A stretch of DNA of 64,000 bases from Microbacterium pullorum (GCF_014836535.1 NZ_JACSQP010000002.1:1-64000), one strand, 5' to 3'; counted from the stretch's first letter, positions 45,912 through 54,709 are shown. The notes: a model not told the origin generated them from the letters alone. A program made the numbers and translations.

Positions 45912-47573
45912 ATGACCGTCCGCATCGCCACAGACGTGCTCGTCATCGGCTGGGGCCTGGCCGGTCTCGTCGCCGCGAGCGAGGCGGCCGCAGCCGGCAA
46001 GCGGGTGGTGATCGTCGATCAGGAGCCCCGCACCAACCTCGGCGGGCAGGCGTGGTGGTCCTTCGGCGGGCTGTTCTTCATCGACTCTCCTGAGCAGCGC
46101 CGCCTCGGCATCCATGACTCCCCCGATCTCGCCCGGCAGGACTGGTTCGGCACCGCCGGCTTCGACCGGGACGACGATGCCTGGCCGCGGCGCTGGGCCG
46201 ACGCGTACCTCGACTTCGCCCACCACGAGAAGCGGACCTGGCTGCGGGAGAAGGGCGTGTCGTTCTTCCCGGTCGTGGGATGGGCCGAACGCGGCGGGTA
46301 CACCGCCACCGGCCCCGGCAACTCGGTGCCGCGCTTCCACATCACGTGGGGCACCGGTCCGGGCATCGTCGCGCCGTTCGAGGGCGAGGTGGAGCAGGCC
46401 GAGCAGGCGGGGCGGCTCACGATCCTCGCGCGCCACCGCGTGACCGCGCTGACGGTCAGCGACGGCGCGGTCACCGCAGCGAGCGGTGAGGTGCTGGCAC
46501 CGTCGGGGGCGGCGCGCGGAGTCGCCACATCGCGCGACGTGGTCGACGACTTCGAGATCATCGCGGGGGCGACGATCGTCACCTCCGGCGGCATCGGCGG
46601 CAACCATGCGCTCGTGCGGGAGCGCTGGCCCGAACGCCTGGGCACCCCGCCGACCTCGATGGTCTCCGGCGTGCCGGCGTACGTCGACGGGCACATGCTC
46701 GGCGTGGCGAAGGCCGCGGGCGCGCGGGAGATCAACGGCGACCGCATGTGGCATTACGTCGAGGGAATCCAGAACTGGCATCCGGTCTGGCCGCAGCACG
46801 GCATCAGAATCCTCCCCGGCCCGTCCTCGGTGTGGCTCGATGCCATCGGAGCGCGCTTGCCGGTGCCGCTGTTCCCCGGTTTCGACACGTTGGGCACGCT
46901 CGCGCACCTGCGACGCACCGGGCATGACCACTCGTGGTTCGTGCTGTCGTACAAGATCATCGAGAAGGAGTTCACGCTGTCGGGGAGCGAGCAGAACCCC
47001 GATCTGACGGGCAAGGACGTCAAGCTGCTGCTGTCGTCACGGCTGGGCAAGGGCGCCTCGGGCCCCGTGCAGGATTTCCTCGACCACGGCGCCGATTTCG
47101 TCGTCCGCGACACGCTCGACGACCTCATCGCCGGCATGCGGGCCCTCCCCGGCGGCGAGGTGCTCGACGCCGCGCGGGTGCGCACCGAGGTGCAGGCGCG
47201 CGACCGGGAGATGGACAACGACTTCACCAAGGACGCCCAGATCGCCATGCTCCGCTCGGCACGCTCCTTCCGCGGTGACCGACTCGTGCGCACGGCGGCG
47301 CCGCACCGCATCCTCGACCCCGCGGCCGGTCCGCTCATCGCGGTGAAGCTGCACGTGCTCACCCGGAAGTCCCTCGGCGGACTCGAGACCGACCTGCACT
47401 CTCGCGTGCTCGGCGCCGACGGCGAGGCCGTGCCCGGGCTCTACGCCGCCGGCGAGGCGGCGGGCTTCGGCGGCGGCGGCATGCACGGCTACCGGGCACT
47501 GGAAGGTACGTTCCTGGGCGGCTGCCTGTTCTCGGGCCGCCTCGCCGGGCGTGCGGCGGCGGCGCTGCTGTAG
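45912..47573 (+). CDS. FAD-binding dehydrogenase (fumarate reductase/succinate dehydrogenase flavoprotein-like)
   Basis: The 553-residue flavoprotein starts with the dinucleotide-binding site VLVIGWGLAGLVAASEAAAAGKRVVIVDQE, followed by NLGGQAWWSFGGLFFID as in 3-ketosteroid-dehydrogenase and fumarate-reductase-like enzymes. The C-terminal FAD loop is PGLYAAGEAAGFGGGGMHGYRALEGTFLGGCLFSGRLAG. Substrate unknown; no partner heme or quinone subunit is nearby, so it may be a soluble enzyme. AAGGAG is 7 nt before the ATG. Confidence 0.88.
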   Translation: MTVRIATDVLVIGWGLAGLVAASEAAAAGKRVVIVDQEPRTNLGGQAWWSFGGLFFIDSPEQRRLGIHDSPDLARQDWFGTAGFDRDDDAWPRRWADAYLDFAHHEKRTWLREKGVSFFPVVGWAERGGYTATGPGNSVPRFHITWGTGPGIVAPFEGEVEQAEQAGRLTILARHRVTALTVSDGAVTAASGEVLAPSGAARGVATSRDVVDDFEIIAGATIVTSGGIGGNHALVRERWPERLGTPPTSMVSGVPAYVDGHMLGVAKAAGAREINGDRMWHYVEGIQNWHPVWPQHGIRILPGPSSVWLDAIGARLPVPLFPGFDTLGTLAHLRRTGHDHSWFVLSYKIIEKEFTLSGSEQNPDLTGKDVKLLLSSRLGKGASGPVQDFLDHGADFVVRDTLDDLIAGMRALPGGEVLDAARVRTEVQARDREMDNDFTKDAQIAMLRSARSFRGDRLVRTAAPHRILDPAAGPLIAVKLHVLTRKSLGGLETDLHSRVLGADGEAVPGLYAAGEAAGFGGGGMHGYRALEGTFLGGCLFSGRLAGRAAAALL

Positions 47574-47595
47574 CGCGGCGGTCGCGCGACCGGGG

Positions 47596-48267
47596 TCAGG
47601 CGGCGCTGCCCGTGACACGCACGGGCGTGAGACCGGACTTCACCGGGCCCCGCACCAGCACATGCCCGCGACGGAATGTCAGTCGCGTCCAGGGGCCCGC
47701 GGCACGCACCGCGACCGTTTCGGCCCCGCCGATGAAGCCGAGCCCGAATGCCGCGAAGGCCGTCCCCAGCGGCAGCCCCGCGAGAGCGTCGTCTGGCGCC
47801 CCCCACACCCGGGCCCGCACCGCGCGCACGGCATCCTCACCGGCATCGCGGGGCACGGTCTCGGCGACCGCGGCGATGCCCCACTGCGCGCGCGCAGCGA
47901 CCGTCGCGGCGTCGAGGTCGACGCCCTCGGTCCACCCTGCGCGCGGTGGTGCGATGCCCGCCCAGGCCACAGACAGGGCGACCGCGGGCAGTTGCAGCTC
48001 GGTCGGCTCGTCGGACGCGACGAGGGCCGCGCCATCGATGACGATGTCGGTCTCGAGTTCGGGGTCGATCCTCGTCGCTCGCAGCCCCAGCACGGTGGGA
48101 GTCGCATCCAGCAGCCCGCGCGGAGCGAGCGGCGCGCACGTCATCACCAGCGTGCCCGCCGACGCCTGCAGCCGCACCGCGCCGTCACCGAGACGGGTGG
48201 CCCGGGACGCGAATGTGGCAGCGTCGGCTGCGGCTCGGGCATCGGGGAAACGAAGACGGTGGGACAT
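47596..48267 (-). CDS. Uncharacterised 223-residue protein
   Basis: I recognise no family. The protein (MSHRLRFPDARAAADAATFASRATRLGDGAVRLQASAGTLVMTCAPLAPRGLLDATPTVLGLRATRIDP) is composed of short beta-strand-like stretches with no membrane helix or signal peptide; the region FGLGFIGGAETVAVRAAGPWTRLTFRRGHVLVRGP looks like the end of an alpha/beta domain. The ATG is 7 nt after TAGTTT, so it is likely leaderless. It is divergent from tesB with an overlapping promoter. Confidence 0.75.
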   Translation of the reverse strand: MSHRLRFPDARAAADAATFASRATRLGDGAVRLQASAGTLVMTCAPLAPRGLLDATPTVLGLRATRIDPELETDIVIDGAALVASDEPTELQLPAVALSVAWAGIAPPRAGWTEGVDLDAATVAARAQWGIAAVAETVPRDAGEDAVRAVRARVWGAPDDALAGLPLGTAFAAFGLGFIGGAETVAVRAAGPWTRLTFRRGHVLVRGPVKSGLTPVRVTGSAA

Positions 48268-48273
48268 CCGCCC

Positions 48274-48280
48274 TAAACTA
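48274..48280. promoter_or_regulatory. Overlapping opposed -10 boxes
   Basis: The bases CTAAACTA contain TAAACT for tesB (48274-48279, plus) and TAGTTT for the 48267 gene (48280-48275, minus). The two polymerases would compete for the same base pairs. Confidence 0.5.
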
Positions 48281-48319
48281 CCAACCGGCGCTGAGCGTGC
48301 CGTGCAGAACAGGAGAGCC

Positions 48320-49201
48320 ATGACCGATTCGAAGCCCGATCCTGTCGCAACGATGCTCTCGGTGATCGATCTGGCCGCATCCGAGGCCCGCACGACCGAA
48401 GACATCTTCACCGGCGCCTCGCATGCCATGCCCACGGGCCGGGTCTTCGGCGGGCAGGTGCTGGCACAGGCCGTCGCTGCAGCCGCGCGCACCCTGCCTC
48501 CCGAGCGCGTGCCGCATTCCATGCACGGGTACTTCCTGCGTCCCGGCGACGCGTCGAAGGGGATCACGTTCGCCGTCGACCGCATCCACGACGGCCGCTC
48601 GTTCTCGACGCGGCGCACGCAGGCTTATCAGGAGGGCGTGCCGATCTTCTCGATGATCTCCTCGTTCGAAGACGAGGACCCGGGGATCGAGCACCACGCG
48701 CCCATGCCCGCCGGCGTTCCTGTGCCGGAGGATCTCGTGGGGGCCGACGGGCTCAGCCCCAGCATCCACCCGCTGTCGCAGCGCGTGCTGACCGAGGGGC
48801 CGCTCGAGCTGCGCTACGTCGGCTCCCCCATCTACGACACCGTCGAGGGCGAGCATGCCGCCCACCAGATGGTGTGGATGCGCACCCGGTCACGCCTGCC
48901 CGACGACCCGTCCGTGCACCGCGCGGTGATGGCCTACCTGAGCGACTTCACGATCCAGGAGCCCGTGCTGCGCGCACACGGCGTGTCGTGGTCAACTCCG
49001 GGACTGAAAGTCGCGAGCCTCGACCACGCGATGTGGTGGCACCGGTTCGGGCGCGTCGACGAGTGGGTGCTGTACGTGCAGGAATCCCCGAGCGCCCGCG
49101 GCGGACGGGGACTGTCGACCGGGCGCATCTACAGCCGGTCGGGCGAACTGTTGGCCAGCGTCGCGCAGGAGATCATGATCCGCGTGCCCGGCCTGCGCTG
49201 A
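48320..49201 (+). CDS. tesB: Acyl-CoA thioesterase II (TesB-like)
   Basis: The 293-residue protein has two hotdog domains. The N-terminal one shows GRVFGGQVLAQAVAAAARTLPPERVPHSMHGYFLRPGDASKGITFAVDRIHDGRSFSTRRTQAYQ, the C-terminal one has the catalytic-type Asp in SLDHAMWWHRFGRVDEWVLYVQESPSARGGRGLSTGRIYSRSGELLASVAQE. It hydrolyses medium to long acyl-CoAs. AGGAGA precedes the ATG. It converges with a second thioesterase gene. Confidence 0.93.
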   Translation: MTDSKPDPVATMLSVIDLAASEARTTEDIFTGASHAMPTGRVFGGQVLAQAVAAAARTLPPERVPHSMHGYFLRPGDASKGITFAVDRIHDGRSFSTRRTQAYQEGVPIFSMISSFEDEDPGIEHHAPMPAGVPVPEDLVGADGLSPSIHPLSQRVLTEGPLELRYVGSPIYDTVEGEHAAHQMVWMRTRSRLPDDPSVHRAVMAYLSDFTIQEPVLRAHGVSWSTPGLKVASLDHAMWWHRFGRVDEWVLYVQESPSARGGRGLSTGRIYSRSGELLASVAQEIMIRVPGLR

Positions 49202-49208
49202 GCCCGTC

Positions 49209-49700
49209 TCAGCGGCGGTGGGCGTAGGAGATCGGCGCGCTGACGTACGGCTCCCACGCCTCGCGCATGTGCGGGGTCAGCCGGGTCGGCCGCCCCGTGG
49301 CGGCATCCACCATCACCACGACCGCTGTGGAGCGGGCGTACAGCGTCTGCGGGGCCGCACCTGCGGGGCTGTACACGTCGTAGCAGACGTCGATGCTCGA
49401 ACCTCCCAGCCGACCGATCCACAGTTGCACGTCCAGAGGACGTTGCTGGTAGGGCACCGGCGCCAGATACTCGATCTCCTGGCGGGCGATGAGCGTCATC
49501 GTCTCGCCGTGGGCGCTGAGCCCCGCGTCGAGCACCGCGGTGGGGGGACCGTCCAAGCCGGCATCCGGCTGCCAGAAGGCGCGCAGGCGCGCCTCCTCGA
49601 GCAGCTTCAGCATGGAGGTGTTGTTCACATGGTTCAGGGCGTCGAGGTCACCCCACCGCAGGTGGATCGGCACATGGATGCGCCGAGCGGTCTCAGTCAC
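49209..49700 (-). CDS. Acyl-CoA thioesterase, 4-hydroxybenzoyl-CoA type
   Basis: A single hotdog-fold protein of 163 residues: HVPIHLRWGDLDALNHVNNTSMLKLLEEARLRAFW, with the WGDLDALNHVNN signature of the FcbC/YbgC type including the catalytic Asp. The natural substrate is not predictable. The GTG start at 49700 overlaps the end of ettA by 8 bp (GTGACTGA), so translation probably couples to ettA. Confidence 0.88.
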   Translation of the reverse strand: MTETARRIHVPIHLRWGDLDALNHVNNTSMLKLLEEARLRAFWQPDAGLDGPPTAVLDAGLSAHGETMTLIARQEIEYLAPVPYQQRPLDVQLWIGRLGGSSIDVCYDVYSPAGAAPQTLYARSTAVVVMVDAATGRPTRLTPHMREAWEPYVSAPISYAHRR

Positions 49701-51372
49701 GCGTGAGCTTGCGGTAGGTCGAGCGGTGCGGGTTGGCCGCATCCGGACCGAGCCGCTCGATCTTGTTCGCCTCGTAGGCCTCGAAGTTGCCCTCGAACCA
49801 GTACCACTGGCCCGGGTTCTCCTCGGTGCCCTCGTACGAGAGGATGTGCGTCGCGATGCGGTCGAGGAACCACCGGTCGTGGGTGATGACCACGGCGCAG
49901 CCGGGGAACTCGAGCAGGGCGTTCTCCAGCGACTGCAGCGTTTCGACGTCGAGGTCGTTGGTCGGCTCGTCGAGCAGCAGCAGGTTGCCGCCCTCTTTGA
50001 GCGTGAGCGCGAGGTTCAGACGGTTGCGCTCACCACCGGAGAGCACACCCGCCTTCTTCTGCTGGTCGGGCCCCTTGAAACCGAACTTCGACACGTACGC
50101 GCGCGACGGGATCTCGATCTTGCCGACCGTGATGATGTCCAGGCCGTCGGAGACGACCTCCCACAGCGTCTTGTTCGGGTCGATGTTGGAGCGCGTCTGG
50201 TCGACGTAGCTGATCTTGACCGTCTCGCCGATCTTGAGCTCGCCGCCGTCGAGCGGCTCGAGCCCGACGATGGTCTTGAACAGCGTCGTCTTGCCGACGC
50301 CGTTGGGGCCGATGACGCCGACGATGCCGTTCGGCGGCAGACTGAAGCTCAGCCCGTCGATGAGCGGGCGGCCGTCGAAGCCCTTCTCGAGCTTCTTGGC
50401 CTCGATGACCACCCCGCCCAGGCGCGGCCCCGGCGGGATCTGGATCTCTTCGAAGTCCAGCTTGCGGGTGCGGTCCGCCTCGGCGGCCATCTCCTCGTAG
50501 CGGGCCAGACGCGCCTTCGACTTCGCCTGACGTCCCTTCGCGTTGGAGCGCACCCACTCGAGCTCGTCGGCCAGACGCTTGGCGAGCTTGGCGTCCTTCT
50601 TGCCTTGCACGGCGAGCCGCTCGCCCTTCTTCTCCAGGTACGTGGAGTAGTTGCCCTCGTAGCCGATGAGGCGGCCGCGGTCGACCTCGGCGATCCATTC
50701 CGCGACGTTGTCGAGGAAGTACCGGTCGTGGGTCACGGCGATGACGGCGCCTGCATACTTCTGCAGGTGCTGCTCGAGCCAGAGCACGCTCTCGGCGTCG
50801 AGGTGGTTGGTGGGCTCGTCCAGGAGCAGCAGGTCGGGCTTCTGGAGGAGAAGCTTGGTGAGGGCCACGCGGCGCTTCTCACCACCGGAGAGGTTCGCGA
50901 CCGAGGCGTCACCCGGCGGGGTGCGCAGGGCGTCCATGGCCTGCTCGAGCTGGGAGTCGAGGTCCCACGCGTCGGCGGCGTCGATCTCCTCCTGCAGTGC
51001 GCCCATCTCGGCCAGCAGCGCGTCGAAGTCGGCGTCCGGGTCGGCCATGAGCGCGGAGATCTCGTTGAAGCGGTCGACCTTCGCCTTGATGGCGATGCCC
51101 GCCTGGATGTTCTCCAGGACGGTCTTGTCCTCGTCGAGCTCGGGCTCCTGCATGAGGATGCCGACCGTGAAACCGGGCGTGAGTTTCGCGTCACCGTTGG
51201 ACGGCGTGTCCATGCCCGCCATGATCTTGAGGATCGTCGACTTGCCGGCGCCGTTGGGGCCGACCATGCCGATCTTCGCCCCGGGGAGGAACGACATCGT
51301 GACGTCGTCGAGGATCAACTTGTCGCCCACAGTTTTACGGGCGCGGACCATCTGGTAGATGTACTCAGCCAT
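49693..51372 (-). CDS. ettA: Energy-dependent translational throttle protein EttA (ABC-F)
   Basis: EttA binds the ribosomal E site and gates entry into elongation according to energy level. The 559 residues contain two ATPase domains without membrane parts: Walker A GPNGAGKS (about residues 40-47) and GPNGVGKT, signatures LSGGEKRRVALTKLLL and LSGGERNRLNLALTL, Walker B LLLLDEPTNHLD and LLLLDEPTNDLD, and the interdomain linker typical of the EttA subfamily. TAGACT 9 nt before the ATG gives a very short leader. Confidence 0.96.
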   Translation of the reverse strand: MAEYIYQMVRARKTVGDKLILDDVTMSFLPGAKIGMVGPNGAGKSTILKIMAGMDTPSNGDAKLTPGFTVGILMQEPELDEDKTVLENIQAGIAIKAKVDRFNEISALMADPDADFDALLAEMGALQEEIDAADAWDLDSQLEQAMDALRTPPGDASVANLSGGEKRRVALTKLLLQKPDLLLLDEPTNHLDAESVLWLEQHLQKYAGAVIAVTHDRYFLDNVAEWIAEVDRGRLIGYEGNYSTYLEKKGERLAVQGKKDAKLAKRLADELEWVRSNAKGRQAKSKARLARYEEMAAEADRTRKLDFEEIQIPPGPRLGGVVIEAKKLEKGFDGRPLIDGLSFSLPPNGIVGVIGPNGVGKTTLFKTIVGLEPLDGGELKIGETVKISYVDQTRSNIDPNKTLWEVVSDGLDIITVGKIEIPSRAYVSKFGFKGPDQQKKAGVLSGGERNRLNLALTLKEGGNLLLLDEPTNDLDVETLQSLENALLEFPGCAVVITHDRWFLDRIATHILSYEGTEENPGQWYWFEGNFEAYEANKIERLGPDAANPHRSTYRKLTRD

Positions 51373-51421
51373 ATCCGTTCAAGTCTACGGGGCATCGGCG
51401 TCGGCGCCGACGCCCCCGCGC

Positions 51422-51940
51422 TCACCAGTCGATGGGACGCGTGGCACCGAGCAGGCAGCCGCCACCCGGGAGGGCATCGGTGGTGATCGTGATGACGGCG
51501 TCGGCCGCCGAACCGACCTGGCCGATGAGACACTCCTGGCCCCACTGCACCGAGAACTGCAGCGACTCCGCCGGGTTGCCGATGGTGGTGGCGTCGTCGG
51601 TGATCTGCATCGCGGCCTGGTCGAAGCCGGCCATGACGAGCCCGTCGATGTAAGCGCGGCCCTCGGCCTTCTGCGGCGAGGCCCACACCGTCTCGGCGAC
51701 GGCGGTGAACAGCGGCAGGTTGTCGGCCGCGGCCCCTTCGGGCACCAGTCGCGGGCCGGTGGTAGTGGGGTCGGGTGACTCAGGGCTCGGGGCCTGTGTC
51801 GCGGCGGGCGAGGGCATGGCGCTGGTCCCCGCGGGCGACGGCTCGGCCGCGCACCCGGAGACGAGCCCCGCGGTGATCAGCACGGCGACGACCGGGACGA
51901 CTCGGCGACGGGCGTGGGCGGTCAGGGCGCGGCGGGGCAC
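51422..51940 (-). CDS. Secreted lipoprotein of unknown function
   Basis: The 172-residue protein has a lipoprotein signal peptide ending in LVSGC (Cys30 with this start), a Ser/Pro/Thr-rich spacer (PSPAATQAPSPESPDPTTTGP) and a small domain with two further cysteines (GQECLIG and GGGCLLG) that could form a disulfide. GTG at 51940 is preferred over GTG at 51943 because TAGACT (51952-51947) then lies 6 nt before it, as in the other leaderless genes. Confidence 0.8.
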   Translation of the reverse strand: MPRRALTAHARRRVVPVVAVLITAGLVSGCAAEPSPAGTSAMPSPAATQAPSPESPDPTTTGPRLVPEGAAADNLPLFTAVAETVWASPQKAEGRAYIDGLVMAGFDQAAMQITDDATTIGNPAESLQFSVQWGQECLIGQVGSAADAVITITTDALPGGGCLLGATRPIDW

Positions 51941-51946
51941 CACGGA

Positions 51947-51952
51947 AGTCTA
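51947..51952 (-). promoter_or_regulatory. -10 box for a leaderless lipoprotein transcript
   Basis: TAGACT on the minus strand, 6 nt before GTG at 51940. Confidence 0.5.
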
Positions 51953-52013
51953 TGGCGGGGTGCCGATGGGCGCCCGCCGCGGCGCCGTGCGACCCGGGCC
52001 CGTGCGCTCCGGG

Positions 52014-52598
52014 TCAGAACGGCGGTTCGCTGCCCGCACCGCCCGCCCACGCCATCTCCGGTTCGCCTTCGGCGGGCGACCCGCCGGGCGCACCGTCTCC
52101 CGTCTGCGCCGGTGTCTGTGCCGCAGCCGGAGCGTCGCCGTCGACCGAGGGTGGCAGCGAACAACCCGCGGCGTCGACGGCACCGCCGGTCGCGTGACTG
52201 TCGGAGCGCGCCTGGCTGCGATCCTCGGCGCGATCCTCGCCGCGCGCCCGCCGCGTGAACACCGTGGTGCCCCAGCGCAGGTCCGGGCCGATCGCCGCCG
52301 CGTCGATGTCAGCGGTGACCCCGCTGCGGCTGTCGTTCTCCCAGGTGCGCAGGCGCAGCGTGCCGGTGACGATCACCCGGTCGCCCTTGCGCAGCGACAG
52401 CAGCGCGTTCTCGGCAAGACTGCGGAACGCCGAGACGTGGAACCAGTTCGTATAGGCATCCACCCACTGCCCGGTGTCCTTGTCGAGCCGGCGTTGTGTG
52501 CTGCCGACGCGGAAGCTGACGACCGCATCTCCTCCGGCGGTCGTGCGTCGCTCGGGATCGGCCGCGAGGTTTCCCGCCACGGTGATGGTCTCGCTCAT
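52014..52598 (-). CDS. ssb: Single-stranded DNA-binding protein, second-type
   Basis: The 194-residue protein has one OB fold (MSETITVAGNLAADPERRTTAGGDAVVSFRVGSTQRRLDKDTGQWVDAYTNWFHVSAFRSLAENALLSLRKGDRVIVTGTLRLRTW). After it comes a disordered tail, ending SEPPF. The usual SSB tip is more acidic (DDDxPF type), so binding to repair partners may be weaker. The gene is far from rpsF-rplI neighbours that flank the main ssb in other actinobacteria, so this is probably a paralogue used for transformation or repair. Confidence 0.9.
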   Translation of the reverse strand: MSETITVAGNLAADPERRTTAGGDAVVSFRVGSTQRRLDKDTGQWVDAYTNWFHVSAFRSLAENALLSLRKGDRVIVTGTLRLRTWENDSRSGVTADIDAAAIGPDLRWGTTVFTRRARGEDRAEDRSQARSDSHATGGAVDAAGCSLPPSVDGDAPAAAQTPAQTGDGAPGGSPAEGEPEMAWAGGAGSEPPF

Positions 52599-52982
52599 GG
52601 TGATGTCGTCCTCTCTGATGGTGCGGACCCGTTGTCCGCCCGCTCCGGCACCCGCGTGCCCGTCGGGTGCCGGAGCACTTCCAGCGTGGCGAACCCGACG
52701 TGGCCGTGTGGCGCCGGATGTGCGGATTCGGGACCGACCGGGCGATGCGGCACCTGTGGAGGAACCGCCGCGCGTCCGCCCGCGTCCGCCGCTCTGCGGG
52801 ATCCCCTCGGGCGAGAAACCACTTCTCGGTCGAGACACCCCGCATCGCGTGGTGCCTCAGCCGGAAAGTGGTTTCTCGGACAGCGGCGGCGCGCGGTGGG
52901 TGGGGATGCCGCGCCACCCGAGCCGGCAATGTCGGAGGTCGCACATATGTTCGAAGGCGAATCGCATCGGAAAGGAGATTCG
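52599..52982. other. 384-bp intergenic region with a 67-bp palindrome
   Basis: Divergent gap between ssb and an 83-residue gene. It contains the palindrome at 52812-52878 and no supported gene. Promoters for either side were not found. Confidence 0.6.
52812..52878. repeat. 67-bp imperfect palindrome with perfect 13-bp arms
   Basis: CGAGAAACCACTT (52812-52824) and AAGTGGTTTCTCG (52866-52878) are exact inverted copies. The inner part also pairs partly (CGGTCGAGACACC against GGTGCCTCAGCCG). Only one copy is in the window. It could be a repetitive extragenic palindrome or an RNA hairpin. Confidence 0.8.
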
Positions 52983-53234
52983 ATGATCGCCACGACCGCT
53001 CCCCCGTTCGAGACGCCTGGCGCCTCGCCGCTTCGCCTGGTCGCCGCCGGGCCCGAGCTCTGGCGCGTCGTCCGCGACGGCGGCCACATCCTCGGACACG
53101 TGCAACGCATCGTCGACGGCACCGACACGCGCTACCGGGCGCTGCGCTATCGGCCGGCAGGTCGATCGTTTCGCACCGTCGGGGACTTCTGGAGCGCGGC
53201 AGACGCGGTGGACTGCTTGCGTTTCGGGGGGTGA
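52983..53234 (+). CDS. Small protein of unknown function near ssb
   Basis: An 83-residue protein (MIATTAPPFETPGASPLRLVAAGPELWRVVRDGGHILGHVQRIVDGTDTRYRALRYRPAGRSFRTVGDFWSAADAVDCLRFGG). The LWRVVRDGGHILGHVQRI...RYRALRYRPAGRSFRTVGDFWSAADAVDCLR part looks like a compact one-domain fold; I do not recognise it. AAAGGAG 5 nt before ATG 52983 decides the start against an in-frame ATG further up. It ends 1 bp from the converging MocR gene stop. Confidence 0.75.
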   Translation: MIATTAPPFETPGASPLRLVAAGPELWRVVRDGGHILGHVQRIVDGTDTRYRALRYRPAGRSFRTVGDFWSAADAVDCLRFGG

Positions 53235-53235
53235 G

Positions 53236-54666
53236 TCAGACGACGGCTTCGAGCGACTCGACGTACCCCGTGGGCGCCTCCACCCGGGCACGCTCCCACG
53301 ACTTCGCGAGCACGTCGACCGCATGGACGAGCTGCTCGGGTGTCGATGTGAACGGCAGCCGAAGGTGGCGCTCGTGGCCGCCGTCGAGGGAGAAGCGCGC
53401 ACCCGTCGAGAGCAACAGACCCTCGGCCCGCGCGCGCAGCACGAGCGACGAGCTCAGCGGCAGACCGAGACCGACCCAGAGCGAGACACCGCCGTCGACG
53501 TGCGGCACGTCCCATTCCGGCAGGCGCTGCGCGAGGGCCTCGGTCAGCACGTCACGACCCTGGCGCAGCACCGCGGCACGCTGCGCCCGGATCTCCGGCA
53601 TGTGCGGGAAGAGTGCGGTGGCCAGCGCCTGCTCGAACTCGGGCGTTCCGAGCTCCCGCGCCGGTCGCGCCGCGAGCAGTCGTGCGATGACGTCGGCGTC
53701 GGCGCGGATCCAGCCGACGCGCAGTCCCCCCCAGACCGTCTTGCCGAGGGAGCCCAGTCTGATGACGCCGGGGGCGGTCGCGGCTGCCACCGGGAAGGCG
53801 GGTTCTGCCGTGGTGGTGTCGATCGAGAGGTCGGCCGTCGTCTCATCCAGCACCAGCAGAGTGCCCGCACGCTCGGCTGCGGCCAGGAAGCCCTCCTGCT
53901 CCGGGGCCGACATCGTGCGCCCCGTCGGGTTGTGGAAGCGCGGGATGAGGTACGCCGCCGTCGGCATGCTGCGGGCGAAGACCTGCGCCGCCCGGTCGAG
54001 ATCCCAGCCGTCGGCGGTCGTGACCGGCACGCCGATCAGACGTGCCCCCGCGGAGCGGAAGGCATCGGCGGCATGCGGATAGGTCGGTGTCTCCAGCACC
54101 ACCGGCTCCCCACGCCCGACGAGCACGCCGGCGATGAGGTGGATGGCGCTCTGCGCACCGGTGGTGACCATGATCTGCGATCGGTCGGTCGGGATGCCGC
54201 GGGCGGTGTAGTCGTCGGCGATCGCCGACCGAAGTGCACGCGAGCCGAGCACGTCGTAGCCGGCACGGGCGACGATGCTGGGCGCCTCGACGACCAGCTG
54301 CGCCATGACTCCAGCGAGCCCGGGCCAAGCCGCAGGGCTCGCCTGCTGCAGGTCGAGCGCATCGGGCATGGCGCGCACCCGCCCGGCCCCACGGCGTCCG
54401 AGAGCCACCGTGATGCTCCCAGACCCGCGCACGCTCTGGATGTGGCCGGATTCGCGCAGACTCCGATAGGCAGCTGAAATCGTGCTGCGGCTGAGCCCGA
54501 GAGCAGCTGCGAGTTCACGTTCTGCAGGCAGGGCGGTGCGCGGAGCTATCCGGTTGTCCAGACACAACAGTCGGATGCCGTCGGCCAGCGCTTCATAGGC
54601 CGGTTCTCGCGTGCGCCAGCCCCCCAGAACGGAGGCGAGAGCGCGGGCCGATATGCGGGAGAGCAC
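53236..54666 (-). CDS. MocR-type regulator (GntR wHTH fused to PLP aminotransferase fold)
   Basis: The 476-residue protein starts with a GntR-type winged helix (YEALADGIRLLCLDNRIAPRTALPAERELAAALGLSRSTISAAYRSLRESGHIQSVRGSGSITV, about residues 24-90) and continues with a fold-type I aminotransferase domain. The PLP lysine is in LGSLGKTVWGGLRVGW, and RFHNPTGRTMS and LVLDETTADLS hold the Asn and Asp cofactor contacts. MocR proteins often regulate the divergent gene, here a YczE-like membrane protein. Start GTG 54666 lies 6 nt after TAAGGT. Confidence 0.92.
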   Translation of the reverse strand: MLSRISARALASVLGGWRTREPAYEALADGIRLLCLDNRIAPRTALPAERELAAALGLSRSTISAAYRSLRESGHIQSVRGSGSITVALGRRGAGRVRAMPDALDLQQASPAAWPGLAGVMAQLVVEAPSIVARAGYDVLGSRALRSAIADDYTARGIPTDRSQIMVTTGAQSAIHLIAGVLVGRGEPVVLETPTYPHAADAFRSAGARLIGVPVTTADGWDLDRAAQVFARSMPTAAYLIPRFHNPTGRTMSAPEQEGFLAAAERAGTLLVLDETTADLSIDTTTAEPAFPVAAATAPGVIRLGSLGKTVWGGLRVGWIRADADVIARLLAARPARELGTPEFEQALATALFPHMPEIRAQRAAVLRQGRDVLTEALAQRLPEWDVPHVDGGVSLWVGLGLPLSSSLVLRARAEGLLLSTGARFSLDGGHERHLRLPFTSTPEQLVHAVDVLAKSWERARVEAPTGYVESLEAVV

Positions 54667-54672
54667 AAGACC

Positions 54673-54678
54673 ACCTTA
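54673..54678 (-). promoter_or_regulatory. -10 box for a leaderless mocR transcript
   Basis: TAAGGT on the minus strand, 6 nt before the GTG at 54666. Confidence 0.5.
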
Positions 54679-54681
54679 TCG

Positions 54682-54709
54682 GAATTGGCCTCATCGGTGC
54701 AGACCAATC
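54682..54709. promoter_or_regulatory. Possible MocR operator
   Basis: ATTGG (54684-54688) and CCAAT (54704-54708) are inverted, and ATCGG is repeated directly nearby (about 54679-54697), all between the divergent starts. Binding is inferred only from position. Confidence 0.35.
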
